64,000 nucleotides of DNA from Arthrinium phaeospermum (lineage: Eukaryota > Ascomycota > Sordariomycetes > Amphisphaeriales > Apiosporaceae), in the NCBI GenBank assembly GCA_006503535.1, contig QYRS01000007.1:2418001-2482000 (forward strand). The letters are read 5' to 3'. The stretch's first letter is position 1. Each line of letters opens with the position of its first letter. Below are positions 1 to 10,954 of the stretch, piece by piece. The notes under the pieces were generated by a model. It searched no databases and had not been told where the DNA came from. It worked only from the letters and a program-made list of their open reading frames with translations. Both the position numbers and the translations under genes were made by a program.

Positions 1-1621
1 AACAGTAGACACAAGCATCAAAGCTCCTGCTACTACCACCGCTTCTCCCCAGGACGCATGGCTTGGACGGGGTAACATATCAGCGCCCTTCATCTCAAAC
101 GTGGACGAAGGAACGCTGGCTGCCATCCGACCCAGCATGGCTGAGGATAGTTCGTGCAACACAATGTGATCGCGAGCTTCAGGTTGATGACCTGTCGCTT
201 TCGTCGCCGCAGCCGGTTGACGATCCGAAGTGCCGCGCCCACCAGCCACTCGACTCGACTCGACTCGACTACGCACGGCGTCGGATGTCGCAGGCGCCTG
301 GCTCCCTTCAGCCAGCCCATCGTCGCGAAAAAAAAGCCCTGAATGGTCCAAGATCGCTAGCCTCACTCGCGCTGCTGCTCTATCTGTGTCCGGAAATTGT
401 GGTGTATTATAAACCCGCCTACCATCGAAAGCGCATACGAGCACGCACGTCGCCCCAAGTCTGAGCGACACCGGCCATTACTTTGCTGTTCAGTCCGCGA
501 CCGGGTGTTTCAAACAAATACACAATCATGGCCACGTCCCCGGCAACGGCGAAGAGGCCGTGGGTCGACTTCGGAGGCGACGCCTTCGTGGATGAGAGAT
601 ACTTCATCTTCCTAGCACGGCTTGCACGACGAGAGGGGTCCTGAGTCACTTTGATGATCTTGATCGCCTGGAACTGAACAACTCCAACACGACTTGTGTT
701 CGACTACACTCCTTACCTGTCATCCAATGGTGCGAGAACGTGATCAGTCGAGAGCCTCTCGGGTATCGAGCCGTCCGCCGCCAGCAAACAAAGCTGTCTC
801 CCAAATGTGGCAGTCCTTATGACACCTCTTTTTGACCAGACCTATGTTTTGATGTATCCTTTTATTGTAGTCCTTTCGTACTGTGAAAACCGCGCCTTCC
901 GTAGTGTGAGAAAACGTGCGTGTTCAGCGTTGGTAGACAACACTAGGGGGGGGAGGCGAGATCGGAACTTCCCCTCTCACCCTCGTAGCCGTAAGAAAAG
1001 CACTTGCGATCGTACAAGGCCGTGTCGTCGCCCCCCAGAACCACATGAAAGCTTCCGGTTTGTTCATAGGTCCTCTCCAGTGACAGGTTAGACGTACAAC
1101 TGCATCATCGCCCGATCATAGGCCTCGGGCGTTGTAGAAGCCAGGTCTTCTGTTGACAGATCTACATATTTACTGATTGAAGCTGGTGGACGAGATTGTT
1201 GTCTCCGGGTTCGTTAACTCTTGCCAAAGCTGGAAGTCACTCAGAATATTGCATCACGTTGAGTCACGATCCCCACTTCCCCCAGGGGCTAGAAGCGCAA
1301 TAAAACCTTTTCTACATATTCCGGGGATCCAATGCCCGCGACACCCCAGAAAGGGGTGGTTCAGTTTGTTGCCCTGGGTGCACGGTGTACTGTCTGTGTG
1401 ACCTGACAAAGTGGCAACCTCTATCTTATTGGTCGCGCTGCCACCATTGACCTACAAAACCCCATTTCTAGTTGTGTAATATATTACTATGATCACAGTT
1501 ACAACACATTTACAACGGAGCGAGGATCTGATCCGCACTTCCATCATCAATTATATGAAATATAGGATGTAACTTTATTAATTTCGTAATGTCTCATTAT
1601 CTTGCCTTCAGCCTTGACGCG
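1..1621. other. Stretch without a confident gene
   Basis: I see no ORF here with recognisable protein features. A 38-codon ORF on the plus strand (528-644) lies in a GC-rich patch and could be an exon, but nothing supports it. A short ACTCG microsatellite lies at 248-270. Confidence 0.5.
248..270. repeat. ACTCG pentanucleotide microsatellite
   Basis: The unit ACTCG is repeated about four and a half times without interruption. It has no evident coding role. Confidence 0.8.
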
Positions 1622-3181
1622 CTACGGCCATAAACCCCTATCAAACGGATCCACGCCCGGATAGTCCGCACGCATGCCCATAAGCTCACTGTACTCGTCC
1701 CGCAGGATGTCGGACCCCAAGTTGCGAATCCCGCGGTACTTGCTCAGCTCGTGGCGGCGCAGCGCCACCGTCCAGGGGAAGCTCGAGTAGGCGACGCCCA
1801 TGAAGGCGCTGGCCTTGAACATCATGAGGAAGTCCACCATCCCTTGCTGGTCGAACGTCATCTGTTCCAGCTCTTTGAGGGAGTCGCCCCGCAACAGGTC
1901 TTGCTTGGTCACCACCGTGACGTTACGGATGTGGCTCCGGCTGCTGCTGTTGCTGATACTGCTGACATTCCGAATGTGCAACAACAGGTCTTCTTTCCCC
2001 TCCTCTTCGGTGATGCGCCGTTGCAGGTACTCAGCGAATAAATCAACGACAGTGCGGTTACCGCTGGCGACGTAGACGACGTCGAGGCCGGTGCGTTTCA
2101 GGTTCTGGAACTGCTCCTCGAACTGGTCCTCCATGCGCGAGAAGCGGTACAGGTCCGGGTCCCACGCAGAGACGGCGTCCTTCTCCAGGCGCAGGTGGGC
2201 ACCGTAGTAGGCGTGTGGGCTAATGGGCACGGCTGGGTCTATACTCTTCGTCCCGGTGGCCGTGTCCACCGCATCGATCCGCCGCCGCAGCGCCGCGAGG
2301 ACCCGGGCCGCCATGACGCGCGTCTCGTTCCGGAACGACAGGATCTTGCCGAACTCGCCCGCGAACGCGTCGCCGTCCTCCCGCACCGGGTACTCGAGGT
2401 AGGTCTGGCCCAGCTGGATGTGCACGGGCGCCTCGGGACGGATCTCAATGTTCTGCTGCGCGAGCCAGCTGTCGAAGTAGTTGCGCCACTCGCGCGGGAA
2501 CAGCAGTCGGCTTTCTTGGTCCTCGTCATCACTTTTCTCCTCACTTGTTTCCTTGGCGCTGGCAGTGCTGCTACTCTTCTTGACTCCACCGGAGCGGCTC
2601 TGCTTCTCAAACTGGTCGCCGACCACCCTCAGAGGCTCCACGGTGCGCTGGGCGTAGTGGGGGAAGTCCTCGACCCGGTCGTAGAGCCGCATGCCCGGGC
2701 AACCTTCGGTGAGGTGGTGCACGAACGCGTCCCGGTCGAACAGGTAGTCGAGCGGGACCTGGACCGTGGTCTCGATGTCGGTGATGTCGCTCGGATTCCG
2801 CTTGGACAGCGAGGGGACCACGACGGCGGCGCCCGCGTGAATGGCATACCGAACGCACTTGAGGATCTGCAGGCGCAGCATGCCGACGCCCCCGTGCTGG
2901 TCCTCGCAGGTGAACACCAAGCCTGGGCGGAAGTGCGTCGGTTGGACGCGCGTGCAGGCTTCCTGTAGTGGCGCGTATTTTATAGGTGCCGGGAACTCCA
3001 CGGCCGCCGCCGCGTGGACGAAGGCGTCGTCTTCAGCCTGCTGCTCCGGGCTGTCGGCTTCGGGCTCGTGGTAGTACAGGTTGGGCCCGCGCAGGTGGAC
3101 GAGCGAGACCCAGATAAAGATCAGGGCGGCCGCCTGGGCCAGCCTGATCATGGCCGTCCTGGCTCTTTCGGTCATTGCCAT
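1622..3181 (-). CDS. O-fucosyltransferase-like type II membrane protein
   Basis: Single-exon gene of 519 aa. Residues about 11-30 form one hydrophobic helix after a short basic N-terminus, which fits a type II Golgi membrane protein with a luminal catalytic domain. The segment around residues 92-104 (CEDQHGGVGMLRLQ) followed by a GAAVVVPSL strand resembles the nucleotide-sugar-binding start of the fungal GDP-fucose O-fucosyltransferase-like family. The C-terminal stretch FDQQGMVDFLMMFKASAF followed by SSFPW is also typical of that family. An acidic, Ser-rich insertion lies near residues 197-225 and is probably a surface loop. The start chosen is the first ATG before the hydrophobic helix. Family membership rests on motif recognition; substrate and target are not known. 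Some fungi carry many paralogues annotated only as hypothetical proteins. Confidence 0.75.
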   Translation of the reverse strand: MAMTERARTAMIRLAQAAALIFIWVSLVHLRGPNLYYHEPEADSPEQQAEDDAFVHAAAAVEFPAPIKYAPLQEACTRVQPTHFRPGLVFTCEDQHGGVGMLRLQILKCVRYAIHAGAAVVVPSLSKRNPSDITDIETTVQVPLDYLFDRDAFVHHLTEGCPGMRLYDRVEDFPHYAQRTVEPLRVVGDQFEKQSRSGGVKKSSSTASAKETSEEKSDDEDQESRLLFPREWRNYFDSWLAQQNIEIRPEAPVHIQLGQTYLEYPVREDGDAFAGEFGKILSFRNETRVMAARVLAALRRRIDAVDTATGTKSIDPAVPISPHAYYGAHLRLEKDAVSAWDPDLYRFSRMEDQFEEQFQNLKRTGLDVVYVASGNRTVVDLFAEYLQRRITEEEGKEDLLLHIRNVSSISNSSSRSHIRNVTVVTKQDLLRGDSLKELEQMTFDQQGMVDFLMMFKASAFMGVAYSSFPWTVALRRHELSKYRGIRNLGSDILRDEYSELMGMRADYPGVDPFDRGLWP

Positions 3182-4500
3182 GGTGAGTTCGGGTTTTGTA
3201 GTTCCGGCGAAGCTCTATGTACTCTAATGGGGGTGCAAAGGGACAAAAGAGCACAGAAACCAAGCCAAACTGTGCCCAGGCAATGTTTTCATCTTGACGG
3301 GAGACGGAGGAACGTCAATCCCAGCATCCCAAGGGGAGAATAGAATCGTATGCTACTCTACCGAGTAATTCAATCATTTCTCTGTTGCACATCTGCTGGG
3401 TCAGGGGCAGTCGCATTGTTTGGAGTTTCCCCTGGGATGCTTGCGAACTTTAGCGTGCAGAGACGGCTTTTGGCGCTGGAGTGTTACCCTACGAAGTGCT
3501 GTAGCTAGGATTCCTCAGCTGTCCACCTCGGCGCTAACGACGATACCACACAATTTCGTCCCATGTCACGGTATAATCCGGTAACGGCCCAAAGATTAGA
3601 GTTGATTGTTACAGCTTGGCAAGTCCTTGGCATCGAAACGTCGGATGTTTCCTTTCATAATCTGGCCCACGTCGGTTGGGAGTGGTCAGTCGTCGCACTG
3701 GATATGCGGGGGAAGCCAGCGAGGCAGAAAGGGAGGGGCTGCCGGGTTCAAATAGGGTTTCGTCCCTGAAACCGTTTCAGACTTGGCGATTTCCGACGTC
3801 CTGGTCCAGTGCAGATCTTTTGGGGGTTCCAGACTTTTGTATGTAAACAGTGCATGTGTACATAATGTGCCTGACATGACAGGGCCCGGCCTGCTTGCAT
3901 CTGGATCAGCCGTTGTCCATCACCACGTCATCTATTATGCTGTCTCAAACGACTTTTGGGTTCAAGTTGTGCGGCCGCATGCTGTCTCGTGCAATTGATG
4001 GTTGATCCATCCACCGGAAAGGCCTGGCCTCGCTTGGGTGAGACCAAACAGACCAAAATAGGACGGCTAACTGTGCGACATCCCAAAAGTGTGCAATTGT
4101 CTGAAGCACATCAGTTGATGGAATGGATTTGTCAGGATACTTATACTCAAGTATTGCGCAATCCTAACAGGAAATGATTACGATGGTGGTTGCACACTGA
4201 AACCGTAGATACAAGTTGGATATTGGGTAATTGACATAAAGGAACAGTACAGAGGGGCAACAACCCCGACGACCCTTCCAGGACGGATCGATGAAGCAGA
4301 ACTCAACTTTTCCATAACAACTGCATCACAATACTGCGTCTCGAATTGTTCCTACATCAATTGTCTTCTGCCATCAGCAGGAAATTTCCCGCACGGGCCC
4401 CCAATACAACATACTTACATCCCAATACTGCAATACTGAGAGTTCTCAGTGCTTTCAGTCCAAATCGGCACCGATTGTTGCGTCCGGAGCCGTGCACTGC
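3182..4500. other. Intergenic stretch, no gene seen
   Basis: Between the fucosyltransferase-like start and the 3' region of the next gene I find only short ORFs with no compositional or motif support. The first few hundred bases are presumably the promoter of the minus-strand gene at 1622-3181. Confidence 0.5.
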
Positions 4501-4765
4501 TGGATGGAGTAAGAGCCCGTATCTGAAGTCTGGCAGTCCGGCTGCACCGTTGTCACAGCTTGCGCTGATACGGGGGACCTATACATGGTTCAGCAAAAAC
4601 ACAGCTTTAGCCATGACACTAAAACATGCACCAACCCGATGATACATGATAGGAGCGAGAGAGTAGTAGCGGGGAATGTGATGATTTGACCATGATCGGT
4701 AGGCGAAATGAGCGACTGGCGCTGGAGTCGCGATGCAACGAAGAAAAGGCCAGGAAAGGAACGAC

Positions 4766-5293
4766 TTACACGCTGCCCCCACAGACCCAGCTCTGCCTCA
4801 CAGCCAACACCCATCTATCCCATTCAAATCGCGCGCTCGTCTTTACCGTGTATTGTGCCTGCACCTGCCCGCCGCTAGCCGACGCCGTCGTCGCCTCAAT
4901 TGTGCGGTCGCCGCAAGGATACCAAGCATTCCCGTCGTCGCCCGTGCCGCGATTGAAACTGCAAGCCGTCGTGACGGCCGCCGCCGAGTTGTCCAGCGCG
5001 AAGGCCACCTGGGTCGTGTCGGGCAGGGGGTCGATCTGCCCGGGCGCCCCCACGTACTTCATGTACGCGAACTCTCGGACGACGAAGCTGGCGGCAGCAG
5101 CGGCGGCGGCGGGTACCGTCGAGTCGCGCTGTTGTCGCGAAGGGCATTCCGGCATGGCGTAGGTCACGTTGGCTCCGTCCGCGGCTGGTGGTTGGAGCAG
5201 GGGGGCAGGCGAGCCATGTTGAGATGGCGCAGCATCTGGAACAGGAACTGCTCCAACCACGCACACGGCAGATAGTATAAACCAAGACAACAT
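4766..5293 (-). CDS. Small secreted protein, family not recognised
   Basis: The start is the ATG at 5293, because it gives a classic signal peptide (MLSWFILSAVCVVGAVPVP) followed by a Pro/Ala-rich linker. The mature part holds a beta-rich pattern with spaced Cys (ACSF, YPCGD, WVCGG), as in many fungal secreted hypothetical proteins; some resemblance to the AA1-like allergen fold is only a guess. The stop codon overlaps a perfect splice donor: the last bases read GT followed by GTAAGT. The gene may therefore continue through an intron of about 200 bp to an exon near 4450-4570, where an open frame exists. The C-terminus is uncertain. No neighbour suggests a function. Confidence 0.6.
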   Translation of the reverse strand: MLSWFILSAVCVVGAVPVPDAAPSQHGSPAPLLQPPAADGANVTYAMPECPSRQQRDSTVPAAAAAAASFVVREFAYMKYVGAPGQIDPLPDTTQVAFALDNSAAAVTTACSFNRGTGDDGNAWYPCGDRTIEATTASASGGQVQAQYTVKTSARFEWDRWVLAVRQSWVCGGSV

Positions 5294-5632
5294 TATTGCC
5301 AAGTTTGCTATGACTATGGAAGAAGACAATATCGCGAAACCGTCAGGCAGAAGCTTGTGTTCGAGAAGTTGCGGGGAGGGCAGCGAGATGAGGTCGAAAG
5401 AAAGCTGGCCCGCTGTCACCAAACTACCGTGCGTGCATGCCTACCACCTACTGCTACCAAAATGTGTGTGGTATTCATATCGAACGGTATCATTCAGATG
5501 ATGCTTAAGAGAGGTAACAGTTGGCCCCTTTTGGAAAACGGAAGCATGCTTTTAGCCGAGGAGTAAGGAGGTGTGCCCCGGGACCTAGACAATTCGTCGC
5601 TGACCAGGTGGACGGACGCCGAAAAACGACCC

Positions 5633-5746
5633 ACAATGATTGTGGACTGCACAATCATTGTTGGACACACAATCATTGTTGGGCATACAATCATTGTTGG
5701 GCATACAATCATTGCTGATCATACAATCGTTGCTTGCCACACAATG
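5633..5746. repeat. 18-bp minisatellite with embedded palindrome
   Basis: Six full tandem copies of an 18-bp unit (consensus acaatcattgttgggcat) start at 5633, 5651, 5669, 5687, 5705 and 5723, with a partial copy at 5741. The third and fourth copies are identical and the outer ones are diverged. Each unit begins with ACAATCATTGT, an 11-bp near-perfect inverted repeat. The array lies between the secreted-protein gene and the RecQ gene. Confidence 0.9.
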
Positions 5747-5749
5747 AGA

Positions 5750-6969
5750 GCGGATTGAAGCTATGGTTATAACACACACAATTATTGTCTACAACCCCTA
5801 CTTCTCCCACTGCCTCAATTTAGGGATGACCGCTATCTGAGTGCGGGTTTAAGATCCAGACCACAAATGCATCAGGAGTTGGCAATGGCCTAGCCTCCTT
5901 ACCATGAAATGATGCGAATGAAGTACAATTCTTGCGACGGGACTTTTGGCGTAGAAATCAGCTTATTTTTTGCTGGCAAGACGAGCGCCCACCAAAGTGC
6001 ACTATGGTACCGGGCAGCTGTGGTACCTCCTGGAACGTTGGCCAGATTGCCAGAGCAAGGCAAGAACAGCAGAGCAGCAGTGAGTGCGTGAATTGCCATA
6101 GACCGCCGCCGAATATGATGGCAATGATCAAAGGGGAAAGAAACAACCAGCCCAGGCACATATTCCCTACTACATCAAGTGGCATCACAATGGATCTAGT
6201 CCATTCTTTTGGAAATGGGTTGTCAGTTTCCCTTGGCGTTGCGATTGTGCCTGGGAGCTTCGGTGCCAGCTGTCAGTCTGCAATTGCGACACTTCAAGCA
6301 GGGCTTGGACACCTTAGAAGGCATAGCATGGCGGTGCGGCTCAGAATTGTTTGTTCTTTGATGGGAATACTCGGTTTCTACTCCGTACTAAACATGATTT
6401 TATGCCAATAAATTTGGTCTCTTTTCCCCTCTAATTTCGTCCTGCAAACTGTCATCGCTGTACCTAGTCATCGGGCTTGGTTCTCCAATCCTTTCACGAA
6501 GATTTTGTTCAAAAACGCTGTGTTGCGAAAAGGTTTTCTTCGGAGAATTTGGAGCATGCCAACCACTGAGCGATGGATGTCGCATTCAGCAAGGCTTGCC
6601 GCAATCCATCACTTCGATCCACTGAGTCGCTGCAAGCACCTGAATCTCAGGCACCATTTACAGGTGGGGCGGGTGCATTTCAGTGGCCATAGGGGAGCTT
6701 GGGGGGCTAGAGGCGGGGGCGGGGCAACCATTTCAGCTGCGTATGCGCGCTGGAGACCAACTGTCAATGCAGGCTCGGCAACTGCCACAATCAGACGCGT
6801 CTCAGAACACGCTTCCATTTGCGATGACGAACCCAAAGCCGTCAAGCAGCATATCGAGCACCAACTAGATCCGAACCTCATATCCAAAGCGGCCCGCAAT
6901 TCAGGCTCCTTGAGTCACTCACCACCCCCTCATTATCAAGCCGCATCAGTCCAGTCGGACCTGATCAAT
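5750..6969. other. Intergenic stretch upstream of the RecQ gene
   Basis: No confident gene. On the minus strand 5958-6188 is a 76-codon ORF with two hydrophobic segments, and an overlapping frame (5899-6099) starts with a signal-peptide-like run. Both are short and unsupported. An open frame also extends upstream of the RecQ start used here (6505-6969), so a longer RecQ N-terminus is possible. Confidence 0.4.
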
Positions 6970-9222
6970 ATGGATGACGACTTCGATTCCGGGGATGACC
7001 TGTTTGACAACGTCGACGCCGACGAGCTCGTCACCCAAAATAAGAGACCCGCTTCTCAGGGCGACACCACGAATGGCAGTGATGGCAAGCGCCAACGCCT
7101 GGACCTCATCGGCGTCGGGCAGAAGCTCCTCAAACAAAAGTTTGGGTACGACAAATTTCGGCATGAACAGGAAGGTGCCATTGGGAGTGTCCTGAGGGGT
7201 GAGAACACATTGGTCGTTTTTCCGACCGGCGCGGGCAAATCGCTATGCTATCAGGTCCGTATCACTCCAGTCTGAACCCAGGACCGGGGTTCCCAGCTGA
7301 CCGGCCCAATTGCAGATTCCGGCCATCGCATTTGAGGAAGTCGACAAGCTAAATGGGGAGAACCGCGACTTCACTGGCATCACGATTGTCGTGTCGCCAC
7401 TCATTGCCCTCATGAAGGATCAGACTGATGCCTTGAAGCGGAAGGGCATTGCTGCTGAATGCAATGACTCCACCAAGACTTTTGAGCAGCTGCAGCAGAT
7501 CAGCGCCGACATCAGAAGCGGCCGCCTGCGAATGCTTTACTGTTCACCCGAGAAGCTGAACAACGAGGGCTTCGTGGAGAGTCTCAAATACGTGCCGGGC
7601 GGTATCCGCCTGTTGGCCGTTGACGAGGCGCATTGTATCTCCGAGTGGGGTCACAGTTTCCGTCCCGACTACCTGAAAGTGGCCCGGTTCGTCGACGAGA
7701 TCAAGGCCGAGAGAGTGGTTTGCTTGACGGCCACTGCTACCCCGAAGGTCGCCGACGATATTTGCAAGCAGTTCAAGATTGACCAGTCCAACGTCTACCG
7801 AACTTCACCCTATCGACCCAATCTGCATCTGCAGGCAATGTCAACCCCCACGGAGAAAGTCAAGACAGCTGAGCTGCTCAAGTACTTGGATGCTCATAAG
7901 GGCTCCACCCTTGTCTACGTTACTGTTCAGCGACAAGCCGAGGAACTTGCAGCTACACTGAGGGGGAAGGGGCACAATGCAGCAGCCTTCCACGCTGGAA
8001 TGAAAGTGGAAGAGAAGACTTCGATTCAGGACCGCTTCATGGCGTCCAAGGTCCGTATTGTCGTTGCCACAATTGCGTTCGGTATGGGCATCGACAAAGC
8101 AGACATCCGCAATATCGTTCACTACAACACATCCGGTACGGTTGAGGAATACAGCCAACAAGTCGGTCGCGCCGGACGGGACGGGCTTCCTAGCTACTGC
8201 ATGATGTACATCAGTCACGAAGATTGGTACATCAAGGAGAACTTTGCCCGTGGCGATCTCCCCTGCAAGTCCTCGCTGGACGGGCTGCTTCACGATGTTT
8301 TTGGGCGCGAAACCGTGAAAGGGCGCGACGGAGAGGACGTCATCAAGCTCAACCACAATGAGCTCTCGCAGACCTGGGATATCAGGACGAGTCCGCTGTC
8401 CATCCTGTTCGCGACCCTTGAACTCCGATACGGTCTTCTCCGCGCCATCACGCCGGAATATTCCTCCTACCAGTTTGAAGATCGTGGGTTCTACAATAAG
8501 ATGGCATCCAGCGATAGCTCGGCTGAGGCCAATGCTATATACAAGCACGCCAAGAGGGCGAGGAAGTGGTACACATTCGACATTAAGGCGGCCATGGCAA
8601 TGGGTCCGTCCAGAGGCGACCTAGTGCGGAAACTGAACCAGTGGAACGACGCGGGGGCTATCATGCTCAAGGCGGGCGGCGTCGAGCACCGGTACCGGAT
8701 CCTCAAGAAATTGCCTCGCACCAATGCCGAGTACAGCAAGCTGGTAAAGGAGCTCTACGCCGACATGGAAGGCCGCGAAGAGGATGCGTTGAAGCGCGCC
8801 CAGGACGTGGTAGATCTCATCACCGGCAAGAGGTGCTTCGCGGCCGCCCTCGCGGAGCATTTCGGCATGTCACTGCCCGACGGCAAGACGGCCTGTGGCC
8901 ACTGCACATTCTGCACCACCAAGAAGCCTGTGGAGCTGCCGCCCAAACCGCCCGTCAACGTGGACATTGAGGGCATCAAGGCGGTGCTCAAAGCTTGCGA
9001 TGTGCGGGACGACCCGCGGTTCCTGGCCCGGGTGGCGTTCGGCATCAAGAGCCCCAGGGTGACGAAGCTGAAGCTGCAGAACACCAAGGTCTTCGGGTCA
9101 TTGGAAGACCATGACTTTTCGGTGAGTACTATTTCGCCCTCCCCAAGAATTGTGTTCATACTAACGTTTCGCAGTCGTTGATTAAGGAGTTCACCAAGGC
9201 TTGCCATACCCCTGGGTCCTAG
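6970..9222 (+). CDS. RecQ-family ATP-dependent DNA helicase
   Basis: Exons 6970-7254, 7316-9121 and 9175-9222 give 712 aa; the introns are 61 and 53 bp, both phase 0. The helicase motifs are complete: Walker A FPTGAGKSLCYQ split by intron 1, DEAH in VDEAHCISEWGHSFRP, motif III LTATATP, motif V VVATIAFGMGIDKADIR, and motif VI YSQQVGRAGRDG. A Zn-binding RecQ C-terminal region follows, with a Cys in GKRCFAAAL and then CGHCTFC. No HRDC domain is seen. RecQ helicases unwind 3'-5' and act in recombination and replication-fork repair in the nucleus. The start at 6970 opens an acidic N-terminus (MDDDFDSGDDLFD); the frame is open further upstream, so a longer form cannot be excluded. It looks functional. 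The exact orthologue (Sgs1/BLM type or a shorter fungal RecQ) is not settled. Confidence 0.9.
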
Positions 9223-9552
9223 CTATTGCTATTTTGATATCACACTAGATGCGTTTCATGTCATTATGGTCGGTGTTTTGATCATTGTACGACAAGCCGA
9301 TCGTGCGAGTGCTTCGCAGATTTGGAGACGGGTTGTGCATATGATGTGATGGGCCGTTCACGACATGTATCAACGTGTACGATGCAAGACGAATTGACAG
9401 ACATTTGCTGAGAATAAGCTGGTTCATAAGGCATTCTGGTCGTGTAAACCGATTATAGATGTATTAGAATATTAGACAAGACACTTGGTGGCCAGAAATT
9501 TGGCATCATTATGACGCGATCGTACCCATCACGTCTCATGGAATGGCAAAAT
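9223..9552. other. Convergent 3' intergenic region
   Basis: This lies between the 3' ends of the RecQ gene (plus) and the small glycine-rich gene (minus). It presumably holds both 3' UTRs; I see nothing else. Confidence 0.5.
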
Positions 9553-9885
9553 CTAGTTGCTCCCGGGGCCTTTGGTGCCTCCCATGGCATTCTGAACGTT
9601 GCCGCCGATGGCGCCTTCAGTAGTGAACTGCTTGCCGATCATCCCGTCCTTTGCCAGTGGTCCGCCAATTGCGTCGGCGGTTCCGCCAACTGCTCCATGT
9701 TCTACGGGCGCGAAACGGGGTCAGCAGACTGATGACTTGTACAGTGGTGCGGGAGTAAACATACCGGTAAACTGTTTGCCGATGGCTCCCTGCGCGTCAA
9801 AGGCCTTGGGCTTGTCGTCGCCGACGCCCGCAGTGGCGGGGGTCTTGGTGGCTGAGGCCATGCCGCCTTGTCCTGGTTGAGGCAT
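9553..9885 (-). CDS. Small glycine-rich fungal protein with internal repeat
   Basis: Two exons (9885-9765 and 9701-9553) around a 63-bp intron with a GTATGT donor and TAG acceptor give an 89-aa protein, missed if only long ORFs are read. The N-terminus is Gln/Gly-rich. The body has two copies of a motif of about 25 residues: GAIGKQFT, then GGTADAIGGPLAKDG, then MIGKQFTTEGAIGG. I recognise this pattern from small, conserved, uncharacterised ascomycete proteins, but know no assigned function. There is no signal peptide, membrane helix or Cys, so it is probably a soluble cytosolic protein. Frame continuity across the intron and the repeat pattern make the gene convincing. Confidence 0.75.
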
Positions 9886-10450
9886 GGTGATTGGATGTGG
9901 GAGTATGGGGGTGGGTTGGGATGAAATCTGAAAGTAATATTGGAGTCAATAAGTTTTGTCAATAACTAGGCGTAATATGAGATGATTTGATACGGATGCA
10001 GGAGGTGGAAGTTGAGTGATTACCCAGATCTTAAGTAACAGAGCAATTGCCGTTTCTTACTGGTGACGATGGCTGAGGTCGTGGTGATGCGTACAAACTA
10101 GCCCGCGCCCCACATGCCAGTCCGCGGTCGATGAGGTCATAATGAAGCATCGATTACCTCCCCCCATCCGGAGCCGCCATGTGACAGGGAGTTGGCTGAT
10201 TGGTTGTGGCTTGCACTTCCACGCGTCTCTTACTCATGATACACATTTGATATGGCTTTGATTCACTGAGCCACAAGTCGCTGCGGCAGTTTTCATTATT
10301 TGAGGTCCCCCTTTCGTCTTGTTATCGTTACCCCTGAGAAGCTACACAGCACCACCTGACCACTTATCATATTGTAAGATGTCGTTCCCGAGTCCATCAA
10401 TAATATCACATGTCTTTTTAAAAAATACCTGTGTAATTACAGACCTTATC
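9886..10450. other. Intergenic stretch, no gene seen
   Basis: Upstream region of the small glycine-rich gene. No coding or repeat signal was recognised. Confidence 0.45.
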
Positions 10451-10850
10451 TCACATCGCCAAGACCCAATACAGAACCCCAACCCCAACGAGAACCGCCC
10501 CTTCCGCGCCTCCTCTAACCTGGTGCGTCGCCGCGCTCTCGTTTTTGATCTGTACACGGGGATCGGGCGCGGCGTAGCTCGCATTGCCCCATAGACGCCG
10601 TCTCTCGACCGTCAGACAATCGCGGAACTCCACCCGCCAGCTCTCGCAGGCGTCTTTTTCGGAGGCGGCGGCGTCGCCGTCATCGGCCCCCAGTCGGCAC
10701 CATGTGAGAAGTCGGGCTCGACGACGCGCTGGGGCGCGCAGCACTTCTCTATGGTCGTGACGTTGGTGCAGTGGCTCTCGATGTAGGCGAAGTTGGTCAC
10801 GGCGGGGGTGACGCCTTGGAGGTTGTAGGCGTTGCAGGTGATGTTTATTT
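10451..10850 (-). pseudogene. Broken Cys-rich secreted or membrane protein gene
   Basis: Two adjacent minus-strand frames join into one plausible protein. The upstream part (about 10850-10690) reads NITCNAYNLQGVTP followed by a segment with several Cys and N-glycosylation sites (ESHCTNVTTIEKCCAP). The downstream part, in another frame (about 10680-10451), carries CESWRVEFRDC and ends in a hydrophobic tail (GAVLVGVGVLYWVLAM), like a C-terminal membrane anchor. The two are joined only by a frame change near 10685, with no usable intron. An in-frame TAA lies just upstream of the first part, and no signal peptide or start is found. It is most likely a decayed secreted or anchored glycoprotein. 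The family is not recognised. Confidence 0.45.
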
Positions 10851-10954
10851 ATGCCTAGTGACATGTTTCGCAACATGTGTCTAATGAGAATACCTGAACC
10901 CTTTAAGTCATTTTGATTTATTGCTCCTTCTTTAACCAAGTGCTGGTTTGCCAT

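Noticed and set aside
1..1621. Short plus-strand ORFs at 63-464 and 807-1091 as genes
   Set aside because: Composition and sequence are low in protein-like features, with no motif, signal peptide or splice continuity.
5633..5746. CRISPR-like array
   Set aside because: The units are contiguous without spacers and this is a eukaryotic genome; it is a minisatellite.
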